NCBI GenBank assembly: GCA_902588335.1
Contig: CACIOV010000014.1
Coordinates: 1-17,039, forward strand
Length of the DNA: 17,039 nt
Source of the DNA: an uncultured Pelagibacteraceae bacterium
GTDB taxonomy: Bacteria > Pseudomonadota > Alphaproteobacteria > Pelagibacterales > Pelagibacteraceae
Reading direction: 5' to 3'
Positions 1 through 7,341 of the stretch are shown one piece after another (position 1 is the stretch's first letter; every line of letters begins with the position of its first letter). Below the pieces are notes generated by a model. It worked only from the letters and a program-made list of their open reading frames with translations. It had not been told where the DNA came from and ran no database searches. Position numbers and translations under genes: made by a program.

Positions 1-231
1 AAGCGATGCAAAAGTAAAAAATTTAGTGATAAAGGTGTTTTAGTTAAATTTCCAAAGAAAAAACAAGATCTTAGAATTGATTTACCCACAGTAGGATTAA
101 AAACTTTAACACAATGCAAATCAGCAAAACTTAAAGGAATTGTATTAAAAGGTAAGCAAAATGTTTTTTTAGAAAGAAAAAAATGTATCAACTTCGCTAA
201 TAAAAATAAAATGTTTATTATAGTTAAATGA
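1..231 (+). CDS. lpxI: UDP-2,3-diacylglucosamine pyrophosphatase LpxI, C-terminal part (5' end outside window)
   Basis: The frame is open from base 1 and ends with TGA at 229-231, giving 76 visible residues. They match the C-terminal half of the LpxI (DUF1009) catalytic domain: a GVLVKFPK segment followed by QDLRIDLPTVG near residues 22-32, then a stretch of the kind 'AKLKGIVLKGKQNVFLER' and a hydrophobic C-terminus. LpxI hydrolyses UDP-2,3-diacylglucosamine to lipid X and UMP, the step just before LpxB in lipid A synthesis, and replaces LpxH in most alphaproteobacteria. The stop overlaps the lpxB start as ATGA, which indicates translational coupling and fits the lpxI-lpxB pairing known from alphaproteobacteria. 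The start codon lies outside the window, so full length cannot be judged. Confidence 0.85.
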   Translation, partial: KRCKSKKFSDKGVLVKFPKKKQDLRIDLPTVGLKTLTQCKSAKLKGIVLKGKQNVFLERKKCINFANKNKMFIIVK

Positions 232-1355
232 AAAAAATATTTGTATTAACCGGTGAAACTTCGGGAGATAAATTGGCCTCAAAAGTTATTGCACAACTTA
301 AAAATTCAAGATCAGATATAGAATATTTATCTGTTGGTGGCGAACATTTAAAAGCTTTAGGTATTAAATCACTTTATGATTTAAAAGAAGTTACTTATCT
401 TGGATTCACAAAAGTTTTATTAAATGTTTTTAAAATTAAAAGCAAAATCAATGAGACTGTAAAGGAAATTATTAAATTTAAACCGGATATTCTTTTTTCG
501 GTAGATAGTCCTGATTTTACATTACGTGTAGCAAAAGAAGTAAAAAAAAAAGATCCAAATATAAAAGCAATTCATTTTGTGGCTCCACAAGTTTGGGTTT
601 GGAGAGAACATAGAGTTAAGCAACTTAAAATCTTTTTAGACCACGTTTTATTATTATTTCCATTTGAGAAAAAGTATTTTGATAAAGAGGATATACAATC
701 AACTTTCACAGGACATCCTTTGTTGGAAGAGCAAAGCAAAAGTAAAGTTGATATTAGTCAAATCATTAGAGATAACAAAAAGATTTTTTCTATCTACCCG
801 GGTAGTAGATTATCTGAAATTAATGTTTTAATCCCAATTTTATTTAAATTTATAAAAAAAATGAATAAAAAATACAAAGATTTGTTTTTTGTTTTTCATT
901 CTACAGCTGAACATGTTCATTTAATTCAAAATCTTTTACTAAAAGAAGGGTTTAAAAATTGTGGAGCTATATCTGACGAAAAAATAAAATCTCATATACT
1001 TAAATCATCCATGTTTGCAGTAGCTAAGTCTGGAACTATTTCATTAGAAATTTGTAATTCTAAAATACCATCAATAATTATTTATAAAATGGGAATGATT
1101 AACTTTTTTATTGTCAAAATGTTGGTGAAGGTTAAATTTGCCAATATTATTAATATTGCTGCTAACGAAGAAATAATTCCAGAATTATTACAATCTAATT
1201 GTAACCCAATTAACATTTACAATACCGTTGATAAACTTTTAAGTGATAAAAATTCTATGGAAAAGCAAGTAAATAAATCTCAAAAAATAATTAGCAATTT
1301 TAAAACTGAAAAATCCTCTAAAATTGCAAGTTCAATTATAGAAAGCTATTTCTAA
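228..1355 (+). CDS. lpxB: Lipid-A-disaccharide synthase LpxB
   Basis: The 375-residue product has the usual length for GT19-family LpxB. It joins UDP-2,3-diacylglucosamine to lipid X, giving the tetraacyl disaccharide of lipid A, at the inner face of the cytoplasmic membrane. Visible family motifs are the N-terminal GETSGD (residues 9-14), the VDSPDFTLR segment (92-100), APQVWVWRE (119-127), FTGHPL (160-165), the nucleotide-sugar loop YPGSR (190-194) and AKSGT (266-270). The ATG at 228 overlaps the lpxI stop by ATGA, so the two are probably one transcript. At the 3' end its TAA (1353-1355) overlaps the stop codon of the oppositely oriented gltX. There is no room for an ordinary hairpin terminator between them. 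Confidence 0.95.
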   Translation: MKKIFVLTGETSGDKLASKVIAQLKNSRSDIEYLSVGGEHLKALGIKSLYDLKEVTYLGFTKVLLNVFKIKSKINETVKEIIKFKPDILFSVDSPDFTLRVAKEVKKKDPNIKAIHFVAPQVWVWREHRVKQLKIFLDHVLLLFPFEKKYFDKEDIQSTFTGHPLLEEQSKSKVDISQIIRDNKKIFSIYPGSRLSEINVLIPILFKFIKKMNKKYKDLFFVFHSTAEHVHLIQNLLLKEGFKNCGAISDEKIKSHILKSSMFAVAKSGTISLEICNSKIPSIIIYKMGMINFFIVKMLVKVKFANIINIAANEEIIPELLQSNCNPINIYNTVDKLLSDKNSMEKQVNKSQKIISNFKTEKSSKIASSIIESYF

Positions 1356-2740
1356 TTTTTTAGCCTTTTAATAACCACATCCTTGTTCAGTGAAAGAATA
1401 ATATTGTAGATGCCAGGTCCAAACCTAGATCCTGTTAAAACAATTCTCAATGGCTGACCTACACCTTTTAGATTTGTTTTATGTTTATCAATTAATCCAT
1501 TTACAGCTTTTTCAAGATTTTCTTTGGTAACTTTTGACATTTTTTCAAATTCATTAAGAAAGTCTTTTATAATGTTTTTAGAAGAATTATCTAAAAGCTT
1601 AGTATCTTCAGGAGATATCTGAATATTATCTTGAAGAATGTATTGAGAGTTATGGTAAATATCCTCAAGTGTTTTTGCTTTATTTTTTAAAAAATTCATA
1701 GATTTTATAAGAGAATTTTCCTTAGATTGATCAATATTTTTTTTAAATTTTTGAGAATAAATTTTTAAAAATCTAAACAATTCTTTCTCATCCATGTGTT
1801 TAATATAGTGCTCATTTAAAGAAAGTATTCTAGACATATCTAATTTTGATGGGGATTTTCCAACACCCTTTAAATCAAAAAGTTTTATACTTTCATCTAA
1901 GTTAAAAATTTCTTTATCTTTGTAAGACCATCCTAGACGTAAAAGATAATTTCTTAATGCTTCAGATAAAATTCCAATTTTTATATAATCATCTATAGTT
2001 GAGGCTTTATCTCTTTTAGAAAGTTTAGATCCTTTTTCACTATGAATAAGTGGTATATGAGCAAATTCAGGGACATTCCATTTCATTGCTTCATAAATTT
2101 GTTTTTGCTTAAAAGTATTTATTTTGTGATCATCACCTCTTATTACGTGAGTAATTTTCATTAGATGATCGTCAACCACTGCAGACAATTGATAAGTTGG
2201 AGAACCATCTTGTCTCAAAATAACAAAATCTTCGATGATTGAGTTTGTAATATTGACTTCACCTTGAACAAGATCTTTAACAATTGAGTTTCCAGAAATT
2301 TTACTTTTAAATCTAATTACTGGTTTGACATTCTTTGGTACCTTAAGATTTTTTGGATCTCTCCATTTTCTATTGTAAACATAAGGTATTCCTTTCTTTT
2401 TGCATTTTTCTTTTTGTTCTTTAATTTCTTCTTCAGAACAGTAGCATTTATATGCGAAACCATTTTTTAAAAGTTCTTCAGCAATTTCTTTATGTTTATT
2501 TATATTCTTTGATTGGATGTATTCTTTATCATCATGGTTTATTCCAATCCAATCAAGAGAGTCTATAATTTGTTTTTTATATTCTTCTTTAGATCTTTCT
2601 TTATCAGTATCTTCAATTCTTAAATAAAATTTACCCTTATTATTTTTTGAAAATAACCAATTAAAAAGAGCTGTTCTCACCCCACCAATATGAAGTGGTC
2701 CAGTAGGAGATGGAGCAAATCTAGTTGCTACTAAACTCAT
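1352..2740 (-). CDS. gltX: Glutamate--tRNA ligase (GluRS)
   Basis: This class I aminoacyl-tRNA synthetase of 462 residues charges tRNA-Glu, and in many alphaproteobacteria also tRNA-Gln for later amidation. The Rossmann signature PSPTGPLHIGG lies at residues 10-20, with HIGG in the HIGH position, and the second ATP-binding signature KLSKR lies at 239-243. Cys99, Cys101 and Cys113 look like the zinc-binding insert of proteobacterial GluRS. The C-terminal region from about residue 330 is the anticodon-binding helical domain, ending in a GVGQPLR-type motif. It starts 19 bases downstream of the lexA stop, so it is probably the last gene of the minus-strand run. Alphaproteobacteria often carry two GltX copies, and I cannot tell whether another exists here. 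Confidence 0.94.
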   Translation of the reverse strand: MSLVATRFAPSPTGPLHIGGVRTALFNWLFSKNNKGKFYLRIEDTDKERSKEEYKKQIIDSLDWIGINHDDKEYIQSKNINKHKEIAEELLKNGFAYKCYCSEEEIKEQKEKCKKKGIPYVYNRKWRDPKNLKVPKNVKPVIRFKSKISGNSIVKDLVQGEVNITNSIIEDFVILRQDGSPTYQLSAVVDDHLMKITHVIRGDDHKINTFKQKQIYEAMKWNVPEFAHIPLIHSEKGSKLSKRDKASTIDDYIKIGILSEALRNYLLRLGWSYKDKEIFNLDESIKLFDLKGVGKSPSKLDMSRILSLNEHYIKHMDEKELFRFLKIYSQKFKKNIDQSKENSLIKSMNFLKNKAKTLEDIYHNSQYILQDNIQISPEDTKLLDNSSKNIIKDFLNEFEKMSKVTKENLEKAVNGLIDKHKTNLKGVGQPLRIVLTGSRFGPGIYNIILSLNKDVVIKRLKN

Positions 2741-2759
2741 AAATTATTATTAGACTATT

Positions 2760-3440
2760 TTATTGAAAGTTTCTATATAAAGATACTAAGACACCTTGAA
2801 CTTTTACTCTATCTGGACCAAAGATTTTAGTTTCGTATCTTTTGTTTGCGCTCTCAAGAGCTACGACTTTACCTTTTTTTCTTATTCTTTTAAGCATTGC
2901 TTCATGATCATCTATGAGAGCAACTACTATTTGTCCATTGTTTGCTGTACTAGTTTTTTTTACAATTACTGTATCACCATCATTTATTCCAGCTTCAATC
3001 ATTGAATCTCCTGAAATTTTCAAACCAAAATGCTCTCCATTTTTACTTAGTTCTTCTGGAAGAGTTACTCTGCTAACTTCATTTTGTATTGCTTCAATCG
3101 GAGTTCCAGCAGCAATTCTACCTAATACAGGAATTTCATTTACATTTTTCTTTATATTTTCAGAATCTAGGCCTCCTCTAATTACACTTGGTGAGAAAGA
3201 GTTATAGATGTCATTTGCACTAGCTGTTTCTGGCAATCTTACAACTTCTAATGCCCTAGCTTTATGAGCTAATCGTTTTATAAAACCTCTTTCTTCGAGA
3301 GCTGAGATAAGTCTATGAATGCCAGATTTCGACTTTAAATTTAGAGAGTTTTTCATTTCTTCATAAGAAGGTGAGACACCTGTAGATCTTATTTTTTTAT
3401 TTATGAATAAAAGCAGGTTTTTTTGTTTTTTAGTTAGCAT
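2760..3440 (-). CDS. lexA: SOS transcriptional repressor LexA
   Basis: LexA represses DNA-damage genes and cleaves itself when RecA filaments form. Starting at the ATG at 3440 (MLTKKQ, the usual LexA N-terminus) gives 226 residues. An in-frame ATG six codons upstream at 3458 would add MYDICS, but it lies only 5 bases from the SOS box and is less typical. A winged-helix DNA-binding domain covers about residues 1-70 (SPSYEEMKNSL, KSKSGIHRLISALEERGFI). The cleavage site is Ala111-Gly112 in GRIAAGTP. The S24-type catalytic dyad is Ser146 (GDSM) and Lys184 (AMLKRI), about 38 residues apart as in characterised LexA. It lies between trpC and gltX with its own upstream SOS box, so it is probably autoregulated separately from the trp genes. 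Confidence 0.95.
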   Translation of the reverse strand: MLTKKQKNLLLFINKKIRSTGVSPSYEEMKNSLNLKSKSGIHRLISALEERGFIKRLAHKARALEVVRLPETASANDIYNSFSPSVIRGGLDSENIKKNVNEIPVLGRIAAGTPIEAIQNEVSRVTLPEELSKNGEHFGLKISGDSMIEAGINDGDTVIVKKTSTANNGQIVVALIDDHEAMLKRIRKKGKVVALESANKRYETKIFGPDRVKVQGVLVSLYRNFQ

Positions 3441-3441
3441 A

Positions 3442-3456
3442 GAACAAATATCGTAC
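3442..3456 (-). promoter_or_regulatory. Possible second, degenerate SOS box
   Basis: The plus strand reads GAAC-N7-GTAC, one base away from GAAC-N7-GAAC, the other orientation of the alphaproteobacterial SOS box. It lies between the good box (3464-3478) and the preferred lexA start at 3440, so it could be a weaker co-operative site or part of the untranslated leader. In this AT-rich DNA a one-mismatch match may be chance, so confidence is low. Confidence 0.3.
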
Positions 3457-3463
3457 ATTTATT

Positions 3464-3478
3464 GTTCTATAAAAGTTC
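3464..3478 (-). promoter_or_regulatory. LexA operator (SOS box), alphaproteobacterial GTTC-N7-GTTC type
   Basis: The plus strand reads GTTC, seven bases, GTTC, which on the coding strand of lexA is GAAC-N7-GAAC. This is an exact match to the direct-repeat SOS box known for alphaproteobacterial LexA, unlike the palindromic CTGT-N8-ACAG box of gammaproteobacteria. It sits 24 bases upstream of the preferred lexA start. A TATAGA sequence on the minus strand (3466-3471) lies inside the box and could be the -10 element, with a weak TTGTTA at 3487-3492 upstream (15-base spacer). LexA bound here would then block polymerase directly. The promoter elements are inferred; the operator spacing is read directly. 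Confidence 0.85.
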
Positions 3479-3527
3479 TTTTGATTTAACAATAGATTAA
3501 AAGTCAACAAAATGAAGGTTTATTTAA

Positions 3528-4319
3528 TCAAAGAACTGAGAAAATAGGATTTTTATCTAAGTTCTTCAAGAGTGATTCACCAATTAGAAATGTTTTAATC
3601 TTAGTTTTTTTTGCAATTTCTAATAGCTCTTCTTTTGTTTTAATTCCACTTTCAGAAATTAATGGTCCTGTATGATTTATTAAAATATTATGAATATCAT
3701 AAGTTGTATTAACATTTGTTTCTAAAGTCTTAAGATTTCTATTATTTATACCAATTAAAGCATCTTTAAATTTTAAACAATTTTTTGCTTCTTCTTTAGT
3801 ATGAACTTCAACAATAACTGACATATCCAATTTTAAAGCATCTTCATATAGTTGATAGGACATTTTTTCAGTAACACCTGCAAGAATTATTAAAATTGCA
3901 TCAGCTCCATAACTTTTTGCAAGATAAATTTGAAATGGATCAATAAAAAAATCTTTACATAAAATAGGTAATTTTATTTTTTTTTTAATTTTATGCATAT
4001 GGATTAAATTTCCATGAAAAAAATCTTCTTCTGTAAGAATAGATAAACATGTTGCTTTGTTTTCATGATATTTTTTAGCTATATCAACTGGATTATAATC
4101 TTGAACAATTATACCAGAAGAAGGACTTCCTTTTTTAATTTCTGCGATAATAGATATTTTATTATTAATAATATTATTTTCAATTTTTTTTTTAAAATCG
4201 ACAAAAGTATTATTTTTATTAATTTTTTCTTTCAAAGATTCTATTGAAATAGTTTTTTTTAAATCGTTTAATTTTTGTTCTTTCTTTTTTATTATTTTAT
4301 TTAAAGTATTTTCAATCAT
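3528..4319 (-). CDS. trpC: Indole-3-glycerol-phosphate synthase TrpC
   Basis: The 263-residue product is a single-domain TIM-barrel enzyme that closes the ring of carboxyphenylaminodeoxyribulose-5-phosphate to indole-3-glycerol phosphate, the fourth step from chorismate to tryptophan. Visible motifs are AEIKKGSPSSG (59-69), CKDFF (121-125, with the catalytic lysine at 122), VEVH (170-173), GINNRNL (190-196), SESGI (222-226) and the phosphate-binding IGESLL (246-251). It is not fused to TrpF. The start overlaps the trpD 3' end by 8 bases, marking a co-translated trpEGDC unit. In many alphaproteobacteria moaC and moeA follow trpC; here the next gene is lexA after a non-coding gap. Confidence 0.95.
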   Translation of the reverse strand: MIENTLNKIIKKKEQKLNDLKKTISIESLKEKINKNNTFVDFKKKIENNIINNKISIIAEIKKGSPSSGIIVQDYNPVDIAKKYHENKATCLSILTEEDFFHGNLIHMHKIKKKIKLPILCKDFFIDPFQIYLAKSYGADAILIILAGVTEKMSYQLYEDALKLDMSVIVEVHTKEEAKNCLKFKDALIGINNRNLKTLETNVNTTYDIHNILINHTGPLISESGIKTKEELLEIAKKTKIKTFLIGESLLKNLDKNPIFSVL

Positions 4320-5307
4320 TTTGGATAGTCTCTAAATGTTCGTAAGTTTTTCCACTTAATATATGTTCCCTTGAATTTTTATAGGCTTCAATAAATTTAG
4401 TATGATTGCTAGAAACAATAAGACCTGCCGCAGCATTTAAGCAAACAGCTTTTGAAAAATCATTATCTTCACCTTTGAATATACGAATTATTTCATTTGC
4501 ATTAAAATTAGAATCATCACCTAGTAAATTCTTAAATTTATCTGCATTAATTTTTAAATCTTGAGGATCAATCGTTATTTCAGAAATTTGATTATCTTTT
4601 ATTTGTATAACATTTGTTTTAGCATAAGGAGAAATTTCATCTAAGCCATCTTCACTATTTACAATCCAAGCGAATTTAATGTTAAGATTTTTTAAACTAT
4701 CACCAAAAATTTTAAGTAATTTTTTATCAAATACACCAACAACTTGATTCTGAACTAGCGCAGGGCTGCTTAAAGGACCAATCATATTGAATATAGTTCT
4801 TTTTCCAATTCTTTTTCTTATTGGTCCTACATGTTTCATTGCACTATGATAATTTGGCGCAAACATAAAACCAAAATTATATTTATTTATTTGATTTTCT
4901 ACTTCCTTGGGTTCTAAATTAATTTTTATCTTTAATTTTTCTAGAACATCGCCAGATCCACACTTAGAAGATACAGCTTTGTTACCATGTTTAGCAATTT
5001 TGACACCCATACTTGCCAGTAACAAAGCTGAGGCTGTAGATATATTTAAAGTATTTTTTCCATCTCCACCTGTTCCACAAGTATCAATACAATTATCAAC
5101 ATTAACTCTTTTAGATTTATTTCTCAAAACATGAACTCCGCCAGCTATTTCACTTGCCACTTCACCTTTGGCAGATAACAAAGTTAAAAAGTTAAATATC
5201 TCATCATCTGAAGCTTTACCGCTCATTAAAATTTCAAAAGCAGTTTTACTTTCTTCAAATGTTAAACTATGTTTATTAGATAATTTTTCTAAATATATTT
5301 TCATCAT
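4312..5307 (-). CDS. trpD: Anthranilate phosphoribosyltransferase TrpD
   Basis: This enzyme transfers phosphoribose from PRPP to anthranilate, the second step of the tryptophan pathway. The 331-residue length is normal for the stand-alone enzyme. Family motifs are the PRPP/pyrophosphate loop CGTGGDG (77-83), NIST (88-91), KHGNKAVSSKCGSGD (106-120) and a downstream arginine-rich IRKRIGKRTIFNMIGP segment that binds anthranilate. The N-terminal helical domain covers about residues 1-65. Two adjacent ATG codons (5307 and 5304) could both serve as start. The first overlaps the trpG stop as TAATG, so tight coupling with trpG is likely. The 3' end overlaps trpC by 8 bases. Confidence 0.95.
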   Translation of the reverse strand: MMKIYLEKLSNKHSLTFEESKTAFEILMSGKASDDEIFNFLTLLSAKGEVASEIAGGVHVLRNKSKRVNVDNCIDTCGTGGDGKNTLNISTASALLLASMGVKIAKHGNKAVSSKCGSGDVLEKLKIKINLEPKEVENQINKYNFGFMFAPNYHSAMKHVGPIRKRIGKRTIFNMIGPLSSPALVQNQVVGVFDKKLLKIFGDSLKNLNIKFAWIVNSEDGLDEISPYAKTNVIQIKDNQISEITIDPQDLKINADKFKNLLGDDSNFNANEIIRIFKGEDNDFSKAVCLNAAAGLIVSSNHTKFIEAYKNSREHILSGKTYEHLETIQND

Positions 5308-5876
5308 TATTTATAATTAATAAAATTTCTTAAAATTCTTAAACCCATTGAAGTTTTAATACTTTCTGGATGAAACTGAACTCCATGTATATTGTATTTA
5401 TTATGCATTATTCCCATAATCACTTTATCTTTTGTTTCTGCAGTTATAATTAAATCACTACTAAAATTTTTTTTATCAATAATTAAACTGTGATATCTAG
5501 TAGCTGATATCACTTTTTTTATTCCTTTAAAAATACCTTGGCCTTTATGTATAATAATACTTGTTTTTCCATGCATTAATTTTTTTGCACCAACTATCTT
5601 GCATTTAAATGCTTGCCCTATAATTTGATGACCTAGACAGACTCCTAGTATAGGAATTGTTTTGTAGAAGTATCTAACTATCTTAAGGCAATTTCCAGCT
5701 TGATCAGGGTTTCCAGGACCTGGTGAAATTACTATTTTTTTATATTTATTTTTTTTTATTTTTCTGATTTCAATTTTGTCGTTTCTATAGACATCCACTT
5801 TGCATTTAAGGGAAGAAAGATAATGGTATAAGTTGTAAGTAAAACTATCGTAATTATCTATTAATAAAACTTTCAT
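5307..5876 (-). CDS. trpG: Anthranilate synthase component II, glutamine amidotransferase TrpG
   Basis: The class I glutamine amidotransferase subunit supplies ammonia to TrpE for anthranilate formation. The protein has 189 residues, the usual size for the free subunit. The catalytic triad is visible: Cys80 in GVCLGHQ, with His169 and Glu171 in VQFHPES. The oxyanion region SPGPGNP lies at 51-57. A family member of this size can also serve as PabA for p-aminobenzoate synthesis; this genome may use one subunit for both, which cannot be judged from this window. It starts one base after the trpE stop and ends overlapping the trpD start, inside the trpEGDC unit. Confidence 0.93.
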   Translation of the reverse strand: MKVLLIDNYDSFTYNLYHYLSSLKCKVDVYRNDKIEIRKIKKNKYKKIVISPGPGNPDQAGNCLKIVRYFYKTIPILGVCLGHQIIGQAFKCKIVGAKKLMHGKTSIIIHKGQGIFKGIKKVISATRYHSLIIDKKNFSSDLIITAETKDKVIMGIMHNKYNIHGVQFHPESIKTSMGLRILRNFINYK

Positions 5877-5877
5877 T

Positions 5878-7341
5878 TTAATTTAAAGAATTAATTAAAG
5901 CCTTTGCTTTATTTACTGTTTCTACATACTCTTTTTCAGGAACACTATCAGAAACTATTCCAGCTCCAGACTGTATATAAAATTTATTATTTTTTATAAG
6001 TGCAGTTCTTAAAGCTATACAAGTATCAAAGTTTTGGTTAGCTGAAAAATAACCAATTGAGCCAGCGTACATTTTTCTTTTGGATTTTTCTAATTCATCT
6101 ATAATTTCCATAGCGCGTATTTTGGGAGCACCAGTGACTGTACCAGCAGGAAATCCACTCAACATTGTGCTCAATAATGATTGTTTTTTATCAAATTTAC
6201 CCTCAACATTAGAAACTATATGCATAACATGTGAATATTTTTCTATTTTAAATTGTTCGGTAACTTTAACCGAGTTTATTTCACTTACTTTACCAACGTC
6301 GTTTCTACCAAGATCTAAAAGCATAAGATGTTCAGACAATTCTTTTTTATCATTCAAGAGCTGATTTTTATAAACTTTATCTTTTTTGGTATTTAGACCT
6401 CGGGGTCTGGTGCCTGCAATGGGTCTAATAGTAATTTTATTATTTCTTAAGCGGACTAAAATTTCGGGACTACTACCAATTATTTGAAAGTCATCAAAGT
6501 TGAAAAAAAACATAAAGGGAGACGGGTTTGTAATTCTTAATTTTTTATATATTTCTAATGGATCTTTAGTAAGCTTAGTTTCAAATCTTTGACTTAAAAC
6601 TACCTGAAAAATATCACCTTTTTTTATATATTCTTTAGCTTTCAAAACTATTTTTTTAAATCTTTTTTTCGATATATTTGATTTAACATCAATTTTTTTA
6701 AGAATTTTTTCTTTTACTTTAGTTTTGGACCTATGACTAAAAGATAAATATTTTAAAAGATAAATGTCTTGTATTATCTTCGAATAATAATTTTCATAAT
6801 TATTAATATGTTCGTCAGCAAAACAATTTATAATAAAATAAATTTTTTTTTTTAGATTATCATGAATTATTATTGTTTTTGGTCTAAGTAGTCTTATATC
6901 TGGAATTTTTAGATCATCTATACAGTTATCAGGTATTTTTTCAATATATCTAATAATATCATAAGAAAAATACCCAACTAAAAGTGTTGAAAGTGGAGGA
7001 AGATTTTTTGGAAGTGGAAAATTAAAATTTTCAATAAGATTTTTTAGAAAATGGTAAGGAGAGCCTTTTATTATTTTTCTTTTATTGTTTTTAATTATAT
7101 GAATTTTTTTTTTATTAAATTCCCATATTTTATCAGGATTTGCACCAATTATCGTGTATCGACCGCGAAATCTTCTTTTTTCAACAGATTCAAAAATAAA
7201 GCTATTTTTTTTAGTTAAAAAATTATCGATTATGTTTTCTATTACTTTTAAATTTTTACAATCAGCTTTATGAAAAATTATTTGGTTTTTTTTATTTTTA
7301 TGTTTTTTTTTAAAGTTAGATAAACTTGTATTTATATTCAT
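5878..7341 (-). CDS. trpE: Anthranilate synthase component I TrpE
   Basis: TrpE converts chorismate plus ammonia to anthranilate and is the committed, normally tryptophan-inhibited step. I take the ATG at 7341 (487 residues): the only in-frame start before it is a TTG, and this ATG overlaps the preceding ppiD stop as TGATG. An N-terminal ESVEKRRFRGRYTIIG segment (51-66) matches the region that holds the tryptophan feedback site. The chorismate-binding domain follows: GSSPEILVRL (289-298), RPIAGTRPRG (306-315), HLMLLDLGRNDVG (338-350), FPAGTVTGAPKIRAMEIIDE (397-416), IQSGAGIVSDS (456-466). Anthranilate synthase is preferred over PabB because trpGDC follow directly. An A11 run encodes residues around 163-167. 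I found no leader peptide or attenuator before it, since ppiD abuts it. Confidence 0.94.
   Translation of the reverse strand: MNINTSLSNFKKKHKNKKNQIIFHKADCKNLKVIENIIDNFLTKKNSFIFESVEKRRFRGRYTIIGANPDKIWEFNKKKIHIIKNNKRKIIKGSPYHFLKNLIENFNFPLPKNLPPLSTLLVGYFSYDIIRYIEKIPDNCIDDLKIPDIRLLRPKTIIIHDNLKKKIYFIINCFADEHINNYENYYSKIIQDIYLLKYLSFSHRSKTKVKEKILKKIDVKSNISKKRFKKIVLKAKEYIKKGDIFQVVLSQRFETKLTKDPLEIYKKLRITNPSPFMFFFNFDDFQIIGSSPEILVRLRNNKITIRPIAGTRPRGLNTKKDKVYKNQLLNDKKELSEHLMLLDLGRNDVGKVSEINSVKVTEQFKIEKYSHVMHIVSNVEGKFDKKQSLLSTMLSGFPAGTVTGAPKIRAMEIIDELEKSKRKMYAGSIGYFSANQNFDTCIALRTALIKNNKFYIQSGAGIVSDSVPEKEYVETVNKAKALINSLN

Noticed and set aside
2796..3207. Plus-strand open frames across lexA
   Set aside because: They lie opposite lexA, whose catalytic residues and cleavage site are clear on the minus strand. 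Their translations are phenylalanine/serine/tyrosine-rich shadows with no family motif.
3441..3458. Upstream ATG at 3458 as lexA start (adds MYDICS)
   Set aside because: MLTKKQ is the family N-terminus, and the earlier start is only 5 bases from the SOS box, so it would need an almost leaderless transcript. It is kept only as an alternative.
3479..3527. Terminator or attenuator after trpC
   Set aside because: No inverted repeat followed by a T run on the correct strand was found; the T runs here are ordinary for this composition.
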